Below, in pieces: positions 49,849 to 61,526 of a stretch of DNA of 64,000 bases. Location: assembly GCF_029227915.1 (NCBI RefSeq), contig NC_079877.1:22221851-22285850 (forward strand), given 5' to 3'. Each line of letters starts with the position of its first letter. Position 1 is the first letter of the stretch. This DNA comes from Hydractinia symbiolongicarpus (lineage: Eukaryota; Cnidaria; Hydrozoa; Anthoathecata; Hydractiniidae). Under the pieces are notes generated by a model. That model worked only from the letters and a program-made list of their open reading frames with translations. It was not told the DNA's origin and made no database searches. The position numbers were made by a program, and so were the translations under genes.

Positions 49849-50226
49849 TTATTCTTTAACAGGAATGAAACAAATTTTGTCTTGTTCGGTGTAAGTCAAA
49901 TAAGCTCGTGGAAAAAACCACCTAGGCAGAATAACAATGGAAAAAATCGTTATTTGAATTTTTAGGGCGTCAGTAATGATCCCTCGGTACTCTAAAAAAT
50001 CATGTTGTAGAACTTTGTTTACCCCCGTTACCTCTATTTTATAGCGCTTAAAACACTGATGAAGAAATTTTGCAGCATCATGTGCTTTTGGCGAACGCAT
50101 GTGGAGATATAAGGGCTTAAGGATATTGCTGAGGTCAGCAAAAACCAGCCAAAGTACAAATATTTTATTGTCAAATGTAACGATAGACAGTTTTATAAAC
50201 TTTTTTTCAGGCAGTACGACGTGCAT
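49849..50226 (-). CDS. Unrecognised 125-codon ORF
   Basis: ATG at 50226, preceded by CAG, so it could also be an exon. Mixed aromatic and basic content (FADLSNILKPLYLHMR, LQHDFLEYRGIITD, ILPRWFFPRAYL) looks more protein-like than most chance ORFs here, but I recognise no family. It starts 78 bp beyond the Helitron end. May be a fragment. Confidence 0.25.
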   Translation of the reverse strand: MHVVLPEKKFIKLSIVTFDNKIFVLWLVFADLSNILKPLYLHMRSPKAHDAAKFLHQCFKRYKIEVTGVNKVLQHDFLEYRGIITDALKIQITIFSIVILPRWFFPRAYLTYTEQDKICFIPVKE

Positions 50227-53200
50227 CTGACCAACGATTCAAAGAGCTAGGGATACTGCTGCTGCATGTATTGTTACATTTAATTTAAAGAAGTGCTACA
50301 CGAGACATCAGTGTTGGAAAAAGAGACTAGTTCATATATAACGCGAAGAAAAGAAATTCTAGCGATTGGGTGAAAAAAAATATAATAAACAGAACAAACG
50401 GAAAAAGAAGAAACATAGAAGAACACAGTGAAAAGCAAATGACCTTGTTCTGTTATATGACTGAAACTATTTAATAAAGAATAACCAATTTCATGTCAGA
50501 ATTCCTCTGTACTCAAGAGAAAGACATTACAAGATCTTTTGATGTAGAATCCTAATAGTGAAAGTAATGACGACTTTGACATTGAAAAAAAAATATACAT
50601 AAAAGCTCCAGTAAATTGATCTGACTAATAAATCCAAAATGATATTTATCTTCCACTTTTAAATATAAAACTAGCTTCTTTCTGCGCATGTGGAAATTTG
50701 CAGTAAAGCGCTAGGGTCATGGTGCAATGTTTTATGCACATGAAGTGCGATTTTGTGCATTGCATGCGCGAACAAAATTTCACCCGGGACTATTTTCCCC
50801 TTTTTTTCATGCAATGCAGCAAAATTTCATTCTGAACATATTCAAATTAATTTGGTTTCATGCAACACTTTTTTAGTGTTGTATGCTTCATTCATGCAGT
50901 AGCAATTTCAAAATGCTGCAGCGTGTCGCGGAGAATCCCCCCCGCCCCGAACAATTGGTAAATTGTCACTCAGTAATACTCCCCGGAAGATTGTCCACGG
51001 GGACTTGCCCCCTCTGGTCAAGTGTCCCCCACCCCAGAAATTGTATCGTAGATGACTACCGCGATCGTCGCATCATAGAATACATACACAGTATTGCTCA
51101 TAACTTAGCTTTGTAATACTTTCAGGTTTTATCCTTTTTTAATATCACTTTTGTTATACATTTTATATAGTTTTAAAGAGAATTCGGTAGCTGAAATTAA
51201 AGTTATATTATTTCGTTATGTTATTTCGTTTTGCATAACGATTGGTAGAGAGTCTGTATATTTTCTAGCATAAATCTGAATGTCTTTTTCGAATTCTAAG
51301 TTCGTGAACAAATATTATCAACATTCATCTTTAGCTCTGCAGGGTTAAACATAAGTTTGTTAGTGAAAAACAAATATTTTGTAGGTTAACCCTATCCTGT
51401 ATTACCCTATATAACAGCTTTTGTTAGAATTATTCTTAGAATTTGAAACTTACAACACAACTTTGTTTCATCAAGAAGAATCGTTCTCTATATTTTCGAG
51501 ACGTGACTAATCCGATTTCTTGATTATTTCGGATTTTACCCGTTGGAATAAAACCTTTCAGAAACGTTATACAGAATGTAAAAAGTCGCTCTAGAATTAA
51601 AGGAATTGAATTTTATGCAGATAGTGGGACTTCAAAAGAAATTCAAGCTTTTGATGACGTCACAGAAAATGTGCAGACGCAAGCGAATTTTTATTGCTGC
51701 CATTTTGTTCTTTTTGTGACGTACTATAAGTGGACCGAATTGATTCAATTTGGAAATTTGCCTATGGAAAGTAATTGAGAGGGGGCGGAATCCACCCTCC
51801 TCAGTCATAATATGTTCAAAAAACCCCGGACCGAATAGGGTTAAACAGTGATATCTTTAAGGAAACTCAAATACTTTGGAAGTCCAAAGCATTGCTTAAG
51901 TGACTTTTTTAATAGCTTCCATGTCATCCATAGCCTAGTTCACTCTTTGAGGATACCAAGTTCAGTTTCTCTCAAACTAAAGCTTAGACGCAATTAAGTG
52001 TCAGAGAAAATCCTAATCCCAATCCACCTTATAGCAAACCCATAATTACAATTAACCAATGAGCACAAAGTCGGCGTGATCACATCTCAACATCTTAAAT
52101 AATACAATATTTTTTTTTCCTTTTTTTTATTAATTGTCTTTCAGGCACTTCCATATTTTACAATGGCTATTCGTCCTATTAAAATAATAATAATATTTAA
52201 ATAAAGAAATAAGTTATTCTATAAAAAAAGACACTGTAAACTGTAGACAAGATTAGCAGAGTTCAAAGTGGTGAAGGATTGAAAGACATCGATATAATAG
52301 ACTCTGACGGAAAGTTAAGACCAGAACATATGAAAATGAAAATTATACATCAAAGTATATAATATAAAAATATACATACATTAAATATATTTATTAATCG
52401 ACGGGCTTAAGAAATAAACAAAAATAATCGAGCAAATGAACAAAAATTGAGACTAAGTAGAGCAGAAGGAATCAATTAAAGCATAAAGTATTGCTTATGG
52501 ATAGTAATAATTTACTATATTTGTTCGGATGAATGAGGCGCTCAAAACAGAAGATTTCCTGATTGACCATGTGAGCAAAGAACAATAGAATTAACCAATC
52601 AAATAGCGCGGTCAGTATTCTGACCACAGAAAAATCGTATAAGACTCAGCGTAATTTTTTATTAAAAAATTGCGCTGGGGCTCAAAATTAAAAATTATGC
52701 TGTGTCTCCTGGCTATGTTGCCCAATGCAAGGGTTTTAAGGCCGGGGCAAATCGACGCCACTTTTTGAGCAAAGGTAACACCCCTTAAAATTTAATAACG
52801 AAAACTGGTCCTCTTTCATTTCTTCATTATTTTTTTATATACAATCTGTTTTTGTTTTTTTTGCCATTGTTACGCGTTCTTCTTTATAACGAACACCTTT
52901 TGCGGTTTATTCACTGTCAAAGAAATCTAAAAAACGCAATCAGATTCCAACTTCATGTCGCTGTTTCTCGTTTCCTGAAGTTCAAATTTTTTCTTAGTTG
53001 CTTCTATGGTAACTAGCGGGTATTTTCTAGTATCAAAAATACGATTTTACATGCGGTACAACTTAAAGCCAACGGTTTAAGAAAAAAAAATTCGCGGAAA
53101 TGGAGATTATTCCAACCTTACCTTGTAGGTATTTCAACATATCATGAATCTCGGCCGCATTACCTTAAAACACCTTAAAACGAGGCTGAGATGTTTTTTA

Positions 53201-53577
53201 AAAAATATTGAAAACATGTATGCGTCACTTTATTTTTCTCAGATGTCATTAAAAAAAAGGAACTAATCCGGTAATAAACTTGACCTTTCATTCTTTCTTA
53301 ATAAAAAAGCACACCTTCAATATACTTTCTCTAAAGTGATTTAAAAAAAAAAAAAAAGAGATTAAAAACAAAAACATAAAACAATTATATTTGCTGTCCA
53401 ATAATTTTTTTTATAATCATAGCTACTACACCGCGTTAAAAAAAATTAAAATCAAAGTAGATAAGAAATAAGTATCAACTAATTTAGTTTTATGCGACTT
53501 CTTTACTTTACATTTGTTTTTGTATACCATTGGATTTTTTTCCTGTGTCTATGTTTTTGTTTATACTGTTCTAACTT
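50227..53577. other. Region without a supported gene
   Basis: AT-rich sequence holding dispersed repeat copy C (51430-51840). No coding signal that I trust. Confidence 0.4.
51430..51840 (+). repeat. Dispersed repeat family, copy C
   Basis: Shares blocks with copies A and B: CAACTTTGTTTCATCA, CTAATCCGATTTCTTG, GATGACGTCACAGAAAATGT, TATTGCTGCCATTTTGTT, CATAATATGTTC and CCCCGGACCGAA. Confidence 0.55.
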
Positions 53578-54663
53578 TCAATTGTTTCTATAACGGTGAA
53601 TTAACAGTCCTGTAGCAACAACACCAACGGCCAGTGTCGCAGGTAGGTACCATGACCTGGTAATACCTTTTGTTTCATCAATTGACGGTTTTTCCTTACG
53701 CTCATTGATTATACTTTTCAAATATTTAATAGCAGCTTCTTTCCAATATTTGGCCCCCTTGTATATTTGAAAATCATCATTTAAGTTTTCGATCGCTTTG
53801 ATCAACCCTTCGCTATCACGAGTAGGAAAATTTTTAAAATCGTTTAAATATCGTTGATATGTTCTTATACCAAACACAATACATTTTGTTTTTGGTAGCT
53901 TTCGCAATGTTTGATACTCAGCTCGGAAAGTCAGCTCTTTGCCAGTTTTCTCGCCTTCGTATTTTGTGTACTGATTTACATCGTTTCGCGCGTCATGACC
54001 GGTTGGTGTATATAAGTCAAGCGGTCCGTCCAAATCATTAAAGACCGCCCAATTAGCTCGCCATAAGGGTGCCTCTGGCTTCATGACTTTAAATATGTCG
54101 TATACTTTGTGCACGAGATGTTGCGTAAAAGGCTTTACAGGCGTGTGAATGCTTGCAATACCCTTATTAAATTTTTCAAGAAGAGACCAACGCATCGGAA
54201 AATACACTATACCAGATGTTAAGACGTAACCCTGTTCATCATCACTCCATTCTATAATTACCCAATCTTCTTGTGTAAGCCTACCAGTTCGGAGTAAAGG
54301 ATCTTCCGGATCATCTCTAGACGTAGATATACAGTCGTCCAAAACTTTGTTGAAAATACAGCCTTCCTTTAGTTCAAAAATATCTGGAAATCGTCTTGGT
54401 AAATACTCGACAAGTAATTCAAACAGTTCCCATTTACATTCTTGGGCATGTTCATCATCGTTGCTAACGAACACCTGCTCTTTATGCTCCTTTATAACCT
54501 TCTGTTTCAAACACATTTGCTCTGGATATGATTTATCAATTCGAACCCAGTCTTCTAGCTTCAAACTTTTAGTGTGCATTTTTGTTTTGCCTGGTATTTC
54601 ATTGTGAAAATTAAATACAAGTGGATCTTTTTCCCATTCGATGTTTCGGGAAGAACCTACCAT
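53578..54663 (-). CDS. DUF3445 / haem-dependent oxidative N-demethylase-like protein, tail-anchored
   Basis: Intronless 361-aa ORF from ATG 54663. The central part matches the DUF3445 (HDOD) family: LLRTGRLTQEDWVIIE, then VYFPMRWSLLEKFNKGIASI, HTPVKPF, LWRANWAVFNDLDGPLDLY and FRAEYQTLRKLPKTKCIVF followed by GIRTY. Characterised members are haem enzymes that oxidatively N-demethylate small amines; the substrate here is unknown. Residues about 338-356 (LPATLAVGVVATGLLIH) form a hydrophobic helix followed by RYRNN, so the protein is probably anchored in a membrane by its C-terminus. The family is common in fungi and bacteria, which with the lack of introns makes horizontal transfer or retroposition possible. 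An intact frame suggests it works. Confidence 0.8.
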   Translation of the reverse strand: MVGSSRNIEWEKDPLVFNFHNEIPGKTKMHTKSLKLEDWVRIDKSYPEQMCLKQKVIKEHKEQVFVSNDDEHAQECKWELFELLVEYLPRRFPDIFELKEGCIFNKVLDDCISTSRDDPEDPLLRTGRLTQEDWVIIEWSDDEQGYVLTSGIVYFPMRWSLLEKFNKGIASIHTPVKPFTQHLVHKVYDIFKVMKPEAPLWRANWAVFNDLDGPLDLYTPTGHDARNDVNQYTKYEGEKTGKELTFRAEYQTLRKLPKTKCIVFGIRTYQRYLNDFKNFPTRDSEGLIKAIENLNDDFQIYKGAKYWKEAAIKYLKSIINERKEKPSIDETKGITRSWYLPATLAVGVVATGLLIHRYRNN

Positions 54664-55643
54664 AATTTCGAACCTGCTCTACGCACAGCTCGCAGAAATG
54701 ACGGTGATAGCGTGAATGCATGACTTAAAAACTTTCCAAGATCAATAAAATAATATGTCAACAACTCCTCCGCAGAGCCGCAATAACTGTGTTTATACGA
54801 CAATCAACGTCTAACAAAGCTTTGAAAAATCATAGTTGCAGCAATCCATCGCTCAGAAATCATCATCATAAATACATCATCAAAAGAGTGTTATGACTTT
54901 TTTCAAAGACAAATGGTTTTATTATCCCACTTTCTATAACCTGCATAATTTTGGAGGAAAGAAAAACTTTGTATTTTGCCAGTTTATATAAGGTCGGCCG
55001 TAGGTAGTTACAGTATGAACACACTGAAATGGGATCTTTAAGTATATTTGTAATGACGTTTCTAAATCACAAACGTCTCCACAATAGCATTCTATAGTCG
55101 TTAGATACTGATAGGCAATCAAAAATTAATTTCCAATTGTACAATAAAAAACTTTTTGAAATTAACGTAATTTAATCAATTAATAAAAATTTCTTGGGGA
55201 ATGGACACCGTTGTTCATCATGTAACAAGCTTAATGTCAGGGTTTACTCCTCCCGTCAGTCCATATAAGGGAAGCATGTATTGGTTCAGAAATTTACTTT
55301 GTAAACAATGCTTTATTGAAATGTAGAAGTGCATCACGCTTTAAGTTAGTTCTGTCGAGGCAGGCTAAGTAAATACAGAATATTTTCAATGTCATTGTAT
55401 AAAAATATGTAATTGTTAGTCTGCGATGCAGTCTGCAACACTTGAAAAATAAAATGTTTTACTAGGCATATTGCTAGAACGTAATGACATTTGTACTATA
55501 AAGAAAAATTCATTTTGGTTATCCTAAAAAACAAAAAATATGCTATATTTAATAGTAGTTAGTAGGCAAATTTTTAAAAACTTTGCACTGTCCCTTTTAT
55601 GATCCCGGACTTAAACGCTGATACATTAACAGTTTGAAAATCA

Positions 55644-56212
55644 TTATGGTAAACCATTGACTGTCAACATTTTGGAAAAAATTGGAAGAGTTGTTCTCCT
55701 TACATATTGTTCCATCGCAAAAATTTTGAATATACGATTTTCAGAAACCTCTGGACCTTCAGCCACTGCATCTAAATAAATCCTCATGAGTGAACACATG
55801 CTGTAAAGTCTTGAAGATTGGTACATAGTAAACAACATACCTATATGAAGTTACTTCAGAATCCTGAATGGCTATTTCCTCTGAAGAAATGTAATAGAAC
55901 ATACCTGAATTGTAATTACTAAATGTTTGACATTTGAAAATCTTTGTTTGAACTGACTTTCAAAATTGTGTCAGTTCTATAATCAATTACAAAATTTTAA
56001 CGGTTTTTCATTCTCATTAAGGATGATTTAACTGTTTGTTCAAGCTGTTTACGGTCAATGCCTAAACTGCACAAAATTTGTTCACTTTTAGAACTGGCTG
56101 CATAATTTGGAAAATGATACATGTTATTCACACCGTCACCATCGTCATTGTCTGTGTCTACATCATTGTTCCTATTTCCGATAATACCATCAACTTCCAC
56201 ATCACTTTCACT
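55644..56212 (-). pseudogene. Broken coding remnant of unknown family
   Basis: Two minus-strand pieces look protein-like: an acidic stretch (SESDVEVDGIIGNRN, DVDTDNDDGDG) followed by KSEQILCSLGIDRKQLEQTV ending at 55997, and LMRIYLDAVAEGPEVSENRI ending at 55644. An in-frame stop lies just upstream of the first (TAA near 56213-56215), and they are in separate frames. I do not recognise the source; a decayed mobile element is likely. Confidence 0.3.
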
Positions 56213-56386
56213 ACGAGCTTATCCTGGAGAATTAATACTGATGTATTTCTCAACTGGAACGTAGCAATTTGTTTTTGTTTTCATGGAGAAATGATTTGTA
56301 TTTTAACTTATATGGCGCAAAAAACTTTTTTCTTGTAAATTTAGATTTGCAACCAGAAATTCCACACACAACACTAAGATTAATCC

Positions 56387-56757
56387 CTAACTAATACGGC
56401 ATGGGACCTTCATTCTTGCTAGGATGCGACGTGTGTGGTAATAGACGTGGAATTTGAAGATGGAGTTGATAAGTGGCACAGAGCCCGTCATGTGTTTGGT
56501 ACAGATGTCTAATGCTATTGTCGCACAATGAGTAGCGAAATTAACCTGGATATTCCAATAGTCCAACGCCTGCCCTTTCCAAGCCAGTTGAACGGGGTCA
56601 TCAAGGTAGGTGGTTGGTACTTCGATGGTATACTTGGTAAACTCGGGGAAGGCCACGGAAATGTGCGAGTCTGTAGACACGTATAGGTCTTGGCTCCAAA
56701 TTTGTAGCACCAAGTTTCCATTCTCCCCTGTTACTTTTGTACTTTGCTGATGGGTTG
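56387..56757 (-). pseudogene. Virus-like or mobile-element ORF remnant
   Basis: Open frame of about 120 codons without a convincing ATG. It contains SHISVAFPEFTKYTIEVPTT, WKGQALDYWNIQVNFATHC and a C-terminal RFHVYYH-like block (IFKFHVYYHTRRILARM). The composition is unlike surrounding chance ORFs. I recall similar proteins from large cnidarian self-synthesising or virus-derived elements, but cannot name the family. Probably a decayed insertion together with the next entries. Confidence 0.4.
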
Positions 56758-56878
56758 TATTGGTATATGTTCATTTATTTTAAAACAAAAGGATACGAAA
56801 CAACTGTACATTACAGATATCGAAAGACCTACCATATGCGAAGACTACCTGGGGCAAGACCCTCTTATATCTCTGTAA

Positions 56879-57106
56879 TCCATCAGCATTCGACCTGGAT
56901 GGCTGAATCTATGCAGCAACAACGACATCACCATTAGGAAAGTGGGGCCTGATCAGAGGGTGACTCGTATCGAGATTATGAATGGCTTGTACAGGATCGA
57001 GGACATCGCCGCAATTGCCAACGACCAGGGAGTAGACAAGATTAAACTATTTGTGCTAAAAAATGGCTACTGTAGCCTTCGCGTTACTTGGTGTACTTGG
57101 TGGTGA
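56879..57106 (+). pseudogene. Virus-like or mobile-element fragment
   Basis: Open plus-strand frame reading ISIRPGWLNLCSNNDITIRK, then VTRIEIMNGLYRIEDIAAI, DQGVDKIKLFVLKNGY, to a TGA at 57104. Bounded upstream by an in-frame TAA at 56876. Looks like an internal piece of a real protein; family unknown. Higher GC than its surroundings. Confidence 0.4.
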
Positions 57107-57201
57107 ATCATTGACCATTACAGGAGCTCCTAGGCTTACCCGCAAAAAGTATTATATGAAGGGTTGACAATGCCTTATACAGGACCGATACATACCAAAG
57201 A

Positions 57202-57666
57202 TTGAGACTTATTTGTTTGCAATTAGAAGAAAACGACTGCCTATTGGATGGCAAAAAATCAAAGGTTCTGGCCCTACTTCCCACTAGAGAGCTAAAAGCG
57301 TGGGGAGACATGCTAACTTGGAGCTTTGATACCCCTGTTTACCTTCCACTGAAGGGTAGCACAGATCGTCTTGAATTTATGCCTACGGATGTCTACCATC
57401 ATGAAAAGAACGTCATGTGGGTTGACAAGCGCGTTTTCAAATTTCAGCATCTTCTTTATTGTATATTTCGAATGACTTCAGCGAATTACATGTCATCGTA
57501 CATACGCAACCACCCCTATTATGTGATATATATTCTTGGTAGCAGTACCGGCAAAGCATCTTATTCCTTACAACGAACTTCCGACCACATGTGCACCTGT
57601 CCCATTCATCCAATATACTTTCACAGTCGTTACACTGTTTATTCATTTATTAAAACATTAAGATGA
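57202..57666 (+). pseudogene. Virus-like or mobile-element fragment
   Basis: Frame whose first 80 residues look protein-like (LLPTRELKAWGDMLTWSFDT, PVYLPLKGSTDRLEFMPTDV, KNVMWVDKRV). The rest overlaps a minus-strand ORF and is probably not real. It may belong to the same protein as, or sit next to, the 56879-57106 fragment. Family not recognised. Confidence 0.35.
57437..57646 (-). CDS. Small Cys-rich protein, zinc-ribbon-like (in decayed element)
   Basis: 69 aa with paired cysteines (CNDC, CTCGRKF, CRYCYQEY, CVCT) that could bind zinc. Its start ATG overlaps the stop of the upstream ORF by eight bases (ATGAATAA), tight packing typical of viral or large mobile-element genomes and foreign to the intron-rich genes around. 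May be a remnant; no family assigned. Confidence 0.4.
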   Translation of the reverse strand: MNKQCNDCESILDEWDRCTCGRKFVVRNKMLCRYCYQEYISHNRGGCVCTMTCNSLKSFEIYNKEDAEI

Positions 57667-57848
57667 TCCTCCAGGTCTTTAATCCTCCGTTCATTGGACT
57701 CCTCCTTTTCTGATTCTTGTACTAATGCCAGGGCCATAGGAGGTAGGGAGGTACCTACACCGGCCATAAATGCAATCAACGTTGCAGTTCCAAAAATATC
57801 GAATTTTGATTGACAGTTGATGCACATTTTATTATATCTTACAACCAC
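57639..57848 (-). CDS. Small protein with hydrophobic segment and coiled coil (in decayed element)
   Basis: 69 aa: a CINC motif, a hydrophobic stretch (TATLIAFMAGVGTSLPPMAL) and a charged C-terminal coiled coil (EERRIKDLEDHLNV-like). Overlaps the next ORF by eight bases. Unknown family; part of the compact 56387-58190 cluster. Confidence 0.35.
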   Translation of the reverse strand: MVVRYNKMCINCQSKFDIFGTATLIAFMAGVGTSLPPMALALVQESEKEESNERRIKDLEDHLNVLINE

Positions 57849-57894
57849 GTTGTAATATATTTCAAACCAATCTTAGCCCCAAAAGTAGCCCCCG

Positions 57895-58185
57895 TTACAC
57901 ATATTTGAGCACCCCGGGATCCTTTTCAACAGCTTTATTACACATATCCTCCGTCTTTAAATGATCCAATATATATTCAAACATGCGTGGACTCTTTTTA
58001 AGAAGCCCATTGCACATGTCTTGCGTCCTGAATTGATCCGGTACATGTATGAGTTGCCAGTAATCTTTTTCAACAACTTTGTTACACATGTCCCGTGTCT
58101 TAAGCATGGCCGGCACTTACCTCGGCATGTAGGGATTTTTTTCAACGGCCTTGTTACACATGTCTTGCGTCTTGAAACAACTCAT
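57895..58185 (-). pseudogene. DUF4116-like repeat protein, interrupted
   Basis: Frame from ATG 58185 to 57895 with four related units of about 24 residues (KTQDMCNKAVEKNP, KTRDMCNKVVEKDY, RTQDMCNGLLKKSP, KTEDMCNKAVEKDP, each followed where intact by a hydrophobic V-P-D-like turn). A stop codon (58117-58119) interrupts unit 1. Such 'MCNKAVE' repeats resemble DUF4116 proteins of giant viruses and of virus-derived DNA in eukaryotes. Function unknown; inactive as it stands unless translation starts after the stop. Confidence 0.5.
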
Positions 58186-59035
58186 TTATTATGGTAGTAT
58201 TTTTACAAGCCGAGGTTTGTCAGGCTACTGCGCATGCCTTGATTTTTAAGGAATTCCCCTACTCATTTTCTGTACCTTTGATATGCATGACTCAACACCG
58301 CTTATTAGGGATTTTTCATGCATATCGGTAAATTTTTATGCAATGAGGGGTGACGAAAAGTTGTGACGTCACAAGTAAAATTGTGTATGATAATTTTTAT
58401 GAGAGATTGACCGTGATTTTTGAAAAATGTGGTTATATTCCCTCCCTACTGTAATTACAGACGGAATAGGGTTATTATTAAAGAGAAGGCGCGTAATCAC
58501 CCTGTAGACAACTTTGTTTGGATACCTATTTTATTGTAAAAATTGAAAGATAAACATTATCCTGAAAATTTTATTGAAAACTGACAACCGGAGCATGTTC
58601 AAATGTTTCATAGAAATAGCACACTCACTCCAATTTCTCTTCGCCTACGGAACCGCCGTTACATTTCATTGCACAAATCATGCGATAATAAACGCACGGC
58701 AAAATCGATCACATGGTTGCTGGATTCATCCCATTACAGAAAAAATAATGAATGAGGGAGAGCATCTGTAGCTGTGTTTCCATCGTAATGCTTTTATAAA
58801 TGTATCAACAAAGTTCCGAACATGATAAATCAGATAAATCAACTACCCCTGATGCTTTGTGACATGCTTACAATATAGCCAGTCAAAAACCTTTAGTAAA
58901 GTTTTTTTGAAAAGTGCGTAACGCCTGTAGAGATATGCAACGTAGTTTATCTATCCTAACTGCTCAGCTTGAGTCCCTTTCGTGTCGTCATTCAAAAGTG
59001 CCCTTTGATAAATACCGAAAATAGTCTCTGGCTAG

Positions 59036-59106
59036 CTCGGACAGGGCTTGATCCCAAGACCTTCCACACTTTGGACAAACGCTTTGTCACAAAGCCACCA
59101 GTCAGT
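59036..59106 (-). repeat. tRNA-like segment, probable SINE head
   Basis: On the minus strand GGCTTTGTGACAAAGC resembles a pol III A box and GGGATCAAGCCC a B box, with tRNA-like spacing. The cloverleaf does not close well, so a SINE or tRNA-derived remnant is likelier than a working tRNA. Confidence 0.35.
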
Positions 59107-59991
59107 TTGAAACCAAATTTGGGAATTCAGAAATGATTCTCAACTTCCATGCCTAAAAACACCACAAAAAGCATTACACCTGAAACATAAGACAAATTTT
59201 GTTAAAATCTTTCTAAAAAAACAAGGTAAAGAAAAAAATGTATGCATACAATATATGACACTATAAGAAAACATTTAAGTGACAAACAAGTAGAATAATT
59301 TCTATACTCTTAGCTCAGGCACATTAGATTGCTAAGGCCTTTTTTCATCACAAGTTTCTAGCCGGTTGTTTTTAGTACCTATAATTGTTTTATCAACAAA
59401 GTCCTAGAAATATGAACCAGATCTTGACCCTTTAGATTGTGTTCATCAGTAGAGAATTTATCATGTTAAAGCACACTATACTGATGTTTAAACGCAGCAT
59501 GTTGCTTCTGTGAAGACTTTTATAGTTCAACTTGCCAGCTAGTGGAGGGAAGGGATCGTAGCATATTAAAGCCTGAATGTTGCTAACAAATTGCTTAATT
59601 TTCGGCCCAATTTTAAACCTAGTCTTAACAACTAGCTTGCTTATAAAAAAATATTTAGCCACAATTTATAAGACATTAAGAACATTTTATTTTATATTTA
59701 TTCTAGCTATAGCTATCTAAACTAGCTAGTCTTTGGTAAAGTTTTTTGTTTTGTCATTGATTATATAGGTAAAGGTAAAGTTAGCTAGCTAGTAAGATAG
59801 GTGCCACAATCTAAGACTTACAACTTTTCCCCAAAACAATTACTAGCCAGCTAATTAGTTAGCCAGTTTTTTTAATATTCAGTATCTCTTAACAAAATCA
59901 CATAACAACAACGGCAGTATTTTTTTATAATCTTTTTTATTTTATTATTATAATTGCTAACTAATGACTTTATATATAACTTTATCATAGA

Positions 59992-60234
59992 AGTGTACAA
60001 CGGACGAGGAAGGCGAAAAAATTCCGCCATGTCGTGTATTATAAGCCCAATAAACGGTATGTTGTGGAAGTTGTACGAGAGGACCAAAACTATGAATACT
60101 TAAGCTGCATCGTTCGTAAAATTTTAAAAAAGTCAATTGAAAAGAAAAGCGACGAGTGGGACTCGTTTAAAACAGCAATGTTCTTTACAGATAGCGCCTT
60201 CAAAGTGGAGATTGAAAAAGTGCCAACAATTTAA
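59992..60234 (+). CDS. Possible terminal exon or gene fragment, unknown family
   Basis: Follows an acceptor-like ATCATAG and reads SVQRTRKAKKFRHVVYYKP, YVVEVVREDQNYEYLSCIV, then KKSDEWDSFKTAMFF to a TAA at 60232. The frame has no ATG, so it would need upstream exons, which I could not find. Composition is protein-like; no family recognised. Confidence 0.25.
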   Translation, partial: SVQRTRKAKKFRHVVYYKPNKRYVVEVVREDQNYEYLSCIVRKILKKSIEKKSDEWDSFKTAMFFTDSAFKVEIEKVPTI

Positions 60235-60619
60235 AAGAATTAAGTTGTAGATTTTGTAAATTACGTCTCAATAATTTCCCCCCCCCCTCCCATGAAATAT
60301 TGAGCTCTAAAATTTCTACACTGTTTTTGTCACCAACTTAAATGCCATCAGGGAACTCCTCGCGAATCTTGGATACCACACATGCTGGTATAACTCGATT
60401 GTGCACGAACCATCAGAACTGTCGATAGCAGTACGATATAAAGAAAGTTGTAAATAGTTAATTGTAGAGTGCAAAAAAAATAAGTAAGCATAAACAATTT
60501 TGCCAATCCTCTGCTCTCTCTCTCTGTCTTGGAGTGCCACCAAAGCTGTCTAATCAAATTATTAGAGTACAAATAAACAATGAAAAAGTTTCTTTATTTT
60601 GTTATAATATCGCAGAACA

Positions 60620-60680
60620 GTACAGGGACTCAAACCCGGGATTGTTGAATCTTAGCTCTTATCCACTAAGCCAGGTCTTT
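60620..60680 (-). repeat. tRNA-like segment, probable SINE head
   Basis: Minus strand has TGGCTTAGTGG (A box, 60663-60673) and GGTTTGAGTCC (B box, 60626-60636) about 27 bases apart. The acceptor stem pairs poorly, so I call it a tRNA-derived SINE piece and not a tRNA gene. Confidence 0.4.
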
Positions 60681-61526
60681 GGCAAAGGATTAGTGAGAAT
60701 CTAAACAACTTCGGTACTACGACCAACAAGGCCTTCGTCAACAGATACCAGAGTTAGCATTGAGCCCTGCAGGAACTCTGGGGCAGCTCAAGCTAAATAT
60801 ATATTCCAAAGTGGGGTTCAGTGACGAGTGCATAATTTTGTGAACGGTATACCATGACAAACTGCAGGATTCTCGAGAGTATCTTGGCCTCGGCTGCCAG
60901 GGGACTCCAACTTTCTCTGGACCGGATGAAGCAATTTGTCTCAAACCTGGCTCGCACTTTATTTAGACATCATCTAACTTATTCCGACAATGAGACTTTG
61001 TTTTAATATTTTTGGCGTAAATTTGATATTCTGTCAAAAACGGTTTATAGGCGTTTCAGGAAGTGGATAAATTCAGGCTTTCGGAAAATATGATTGTAAT
61101 GAAAATTTCTTCAGCTAAATGTCGTTAAATCAGTTTAAAAGCAAGTCATATCAAGTTTTCTGTTCGTTGCATGATTTCCGTAGTTTTTATAGGTTATAAT
61201 GTTATCCTGTACACTTTGACTTATTCGCTAGAATCGTTTTTTCGGTTGTCAAAACTTTAGTGGGGAAATTCAGGGTTTACTTGTACAATGTTTATAAGTA
61301 CGCATCTGAAGTTTCTGCAAAATAGGTGGAAAATCAAGGAAAATACAGAGCCAATAATTTTTGTAGGTCAAAAAAGACCCTATCTTTCATCTACACAAAA
61401 TAATAAATATTTTTGTCACCAGAAAAAAGGCATTCAAGTCGAAATGCTAATTAGAAAATATTCTTCTTGGATATCTGCTAAAAATATTAATTATAACATA
61501 GGCGAAACATTGTAGATATGTTTAAC

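Larger units (their letters stand above)
58191..61526. other. Region with SINE-like tRNA remnants and no complete gene
   Basis: Holds two tRNA-like segments (59036-59106 and 60620-60680), a possible coding fragment at 59992-60234 and AT-rich filler. No complete gene was seen. Confidence 0.4.
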
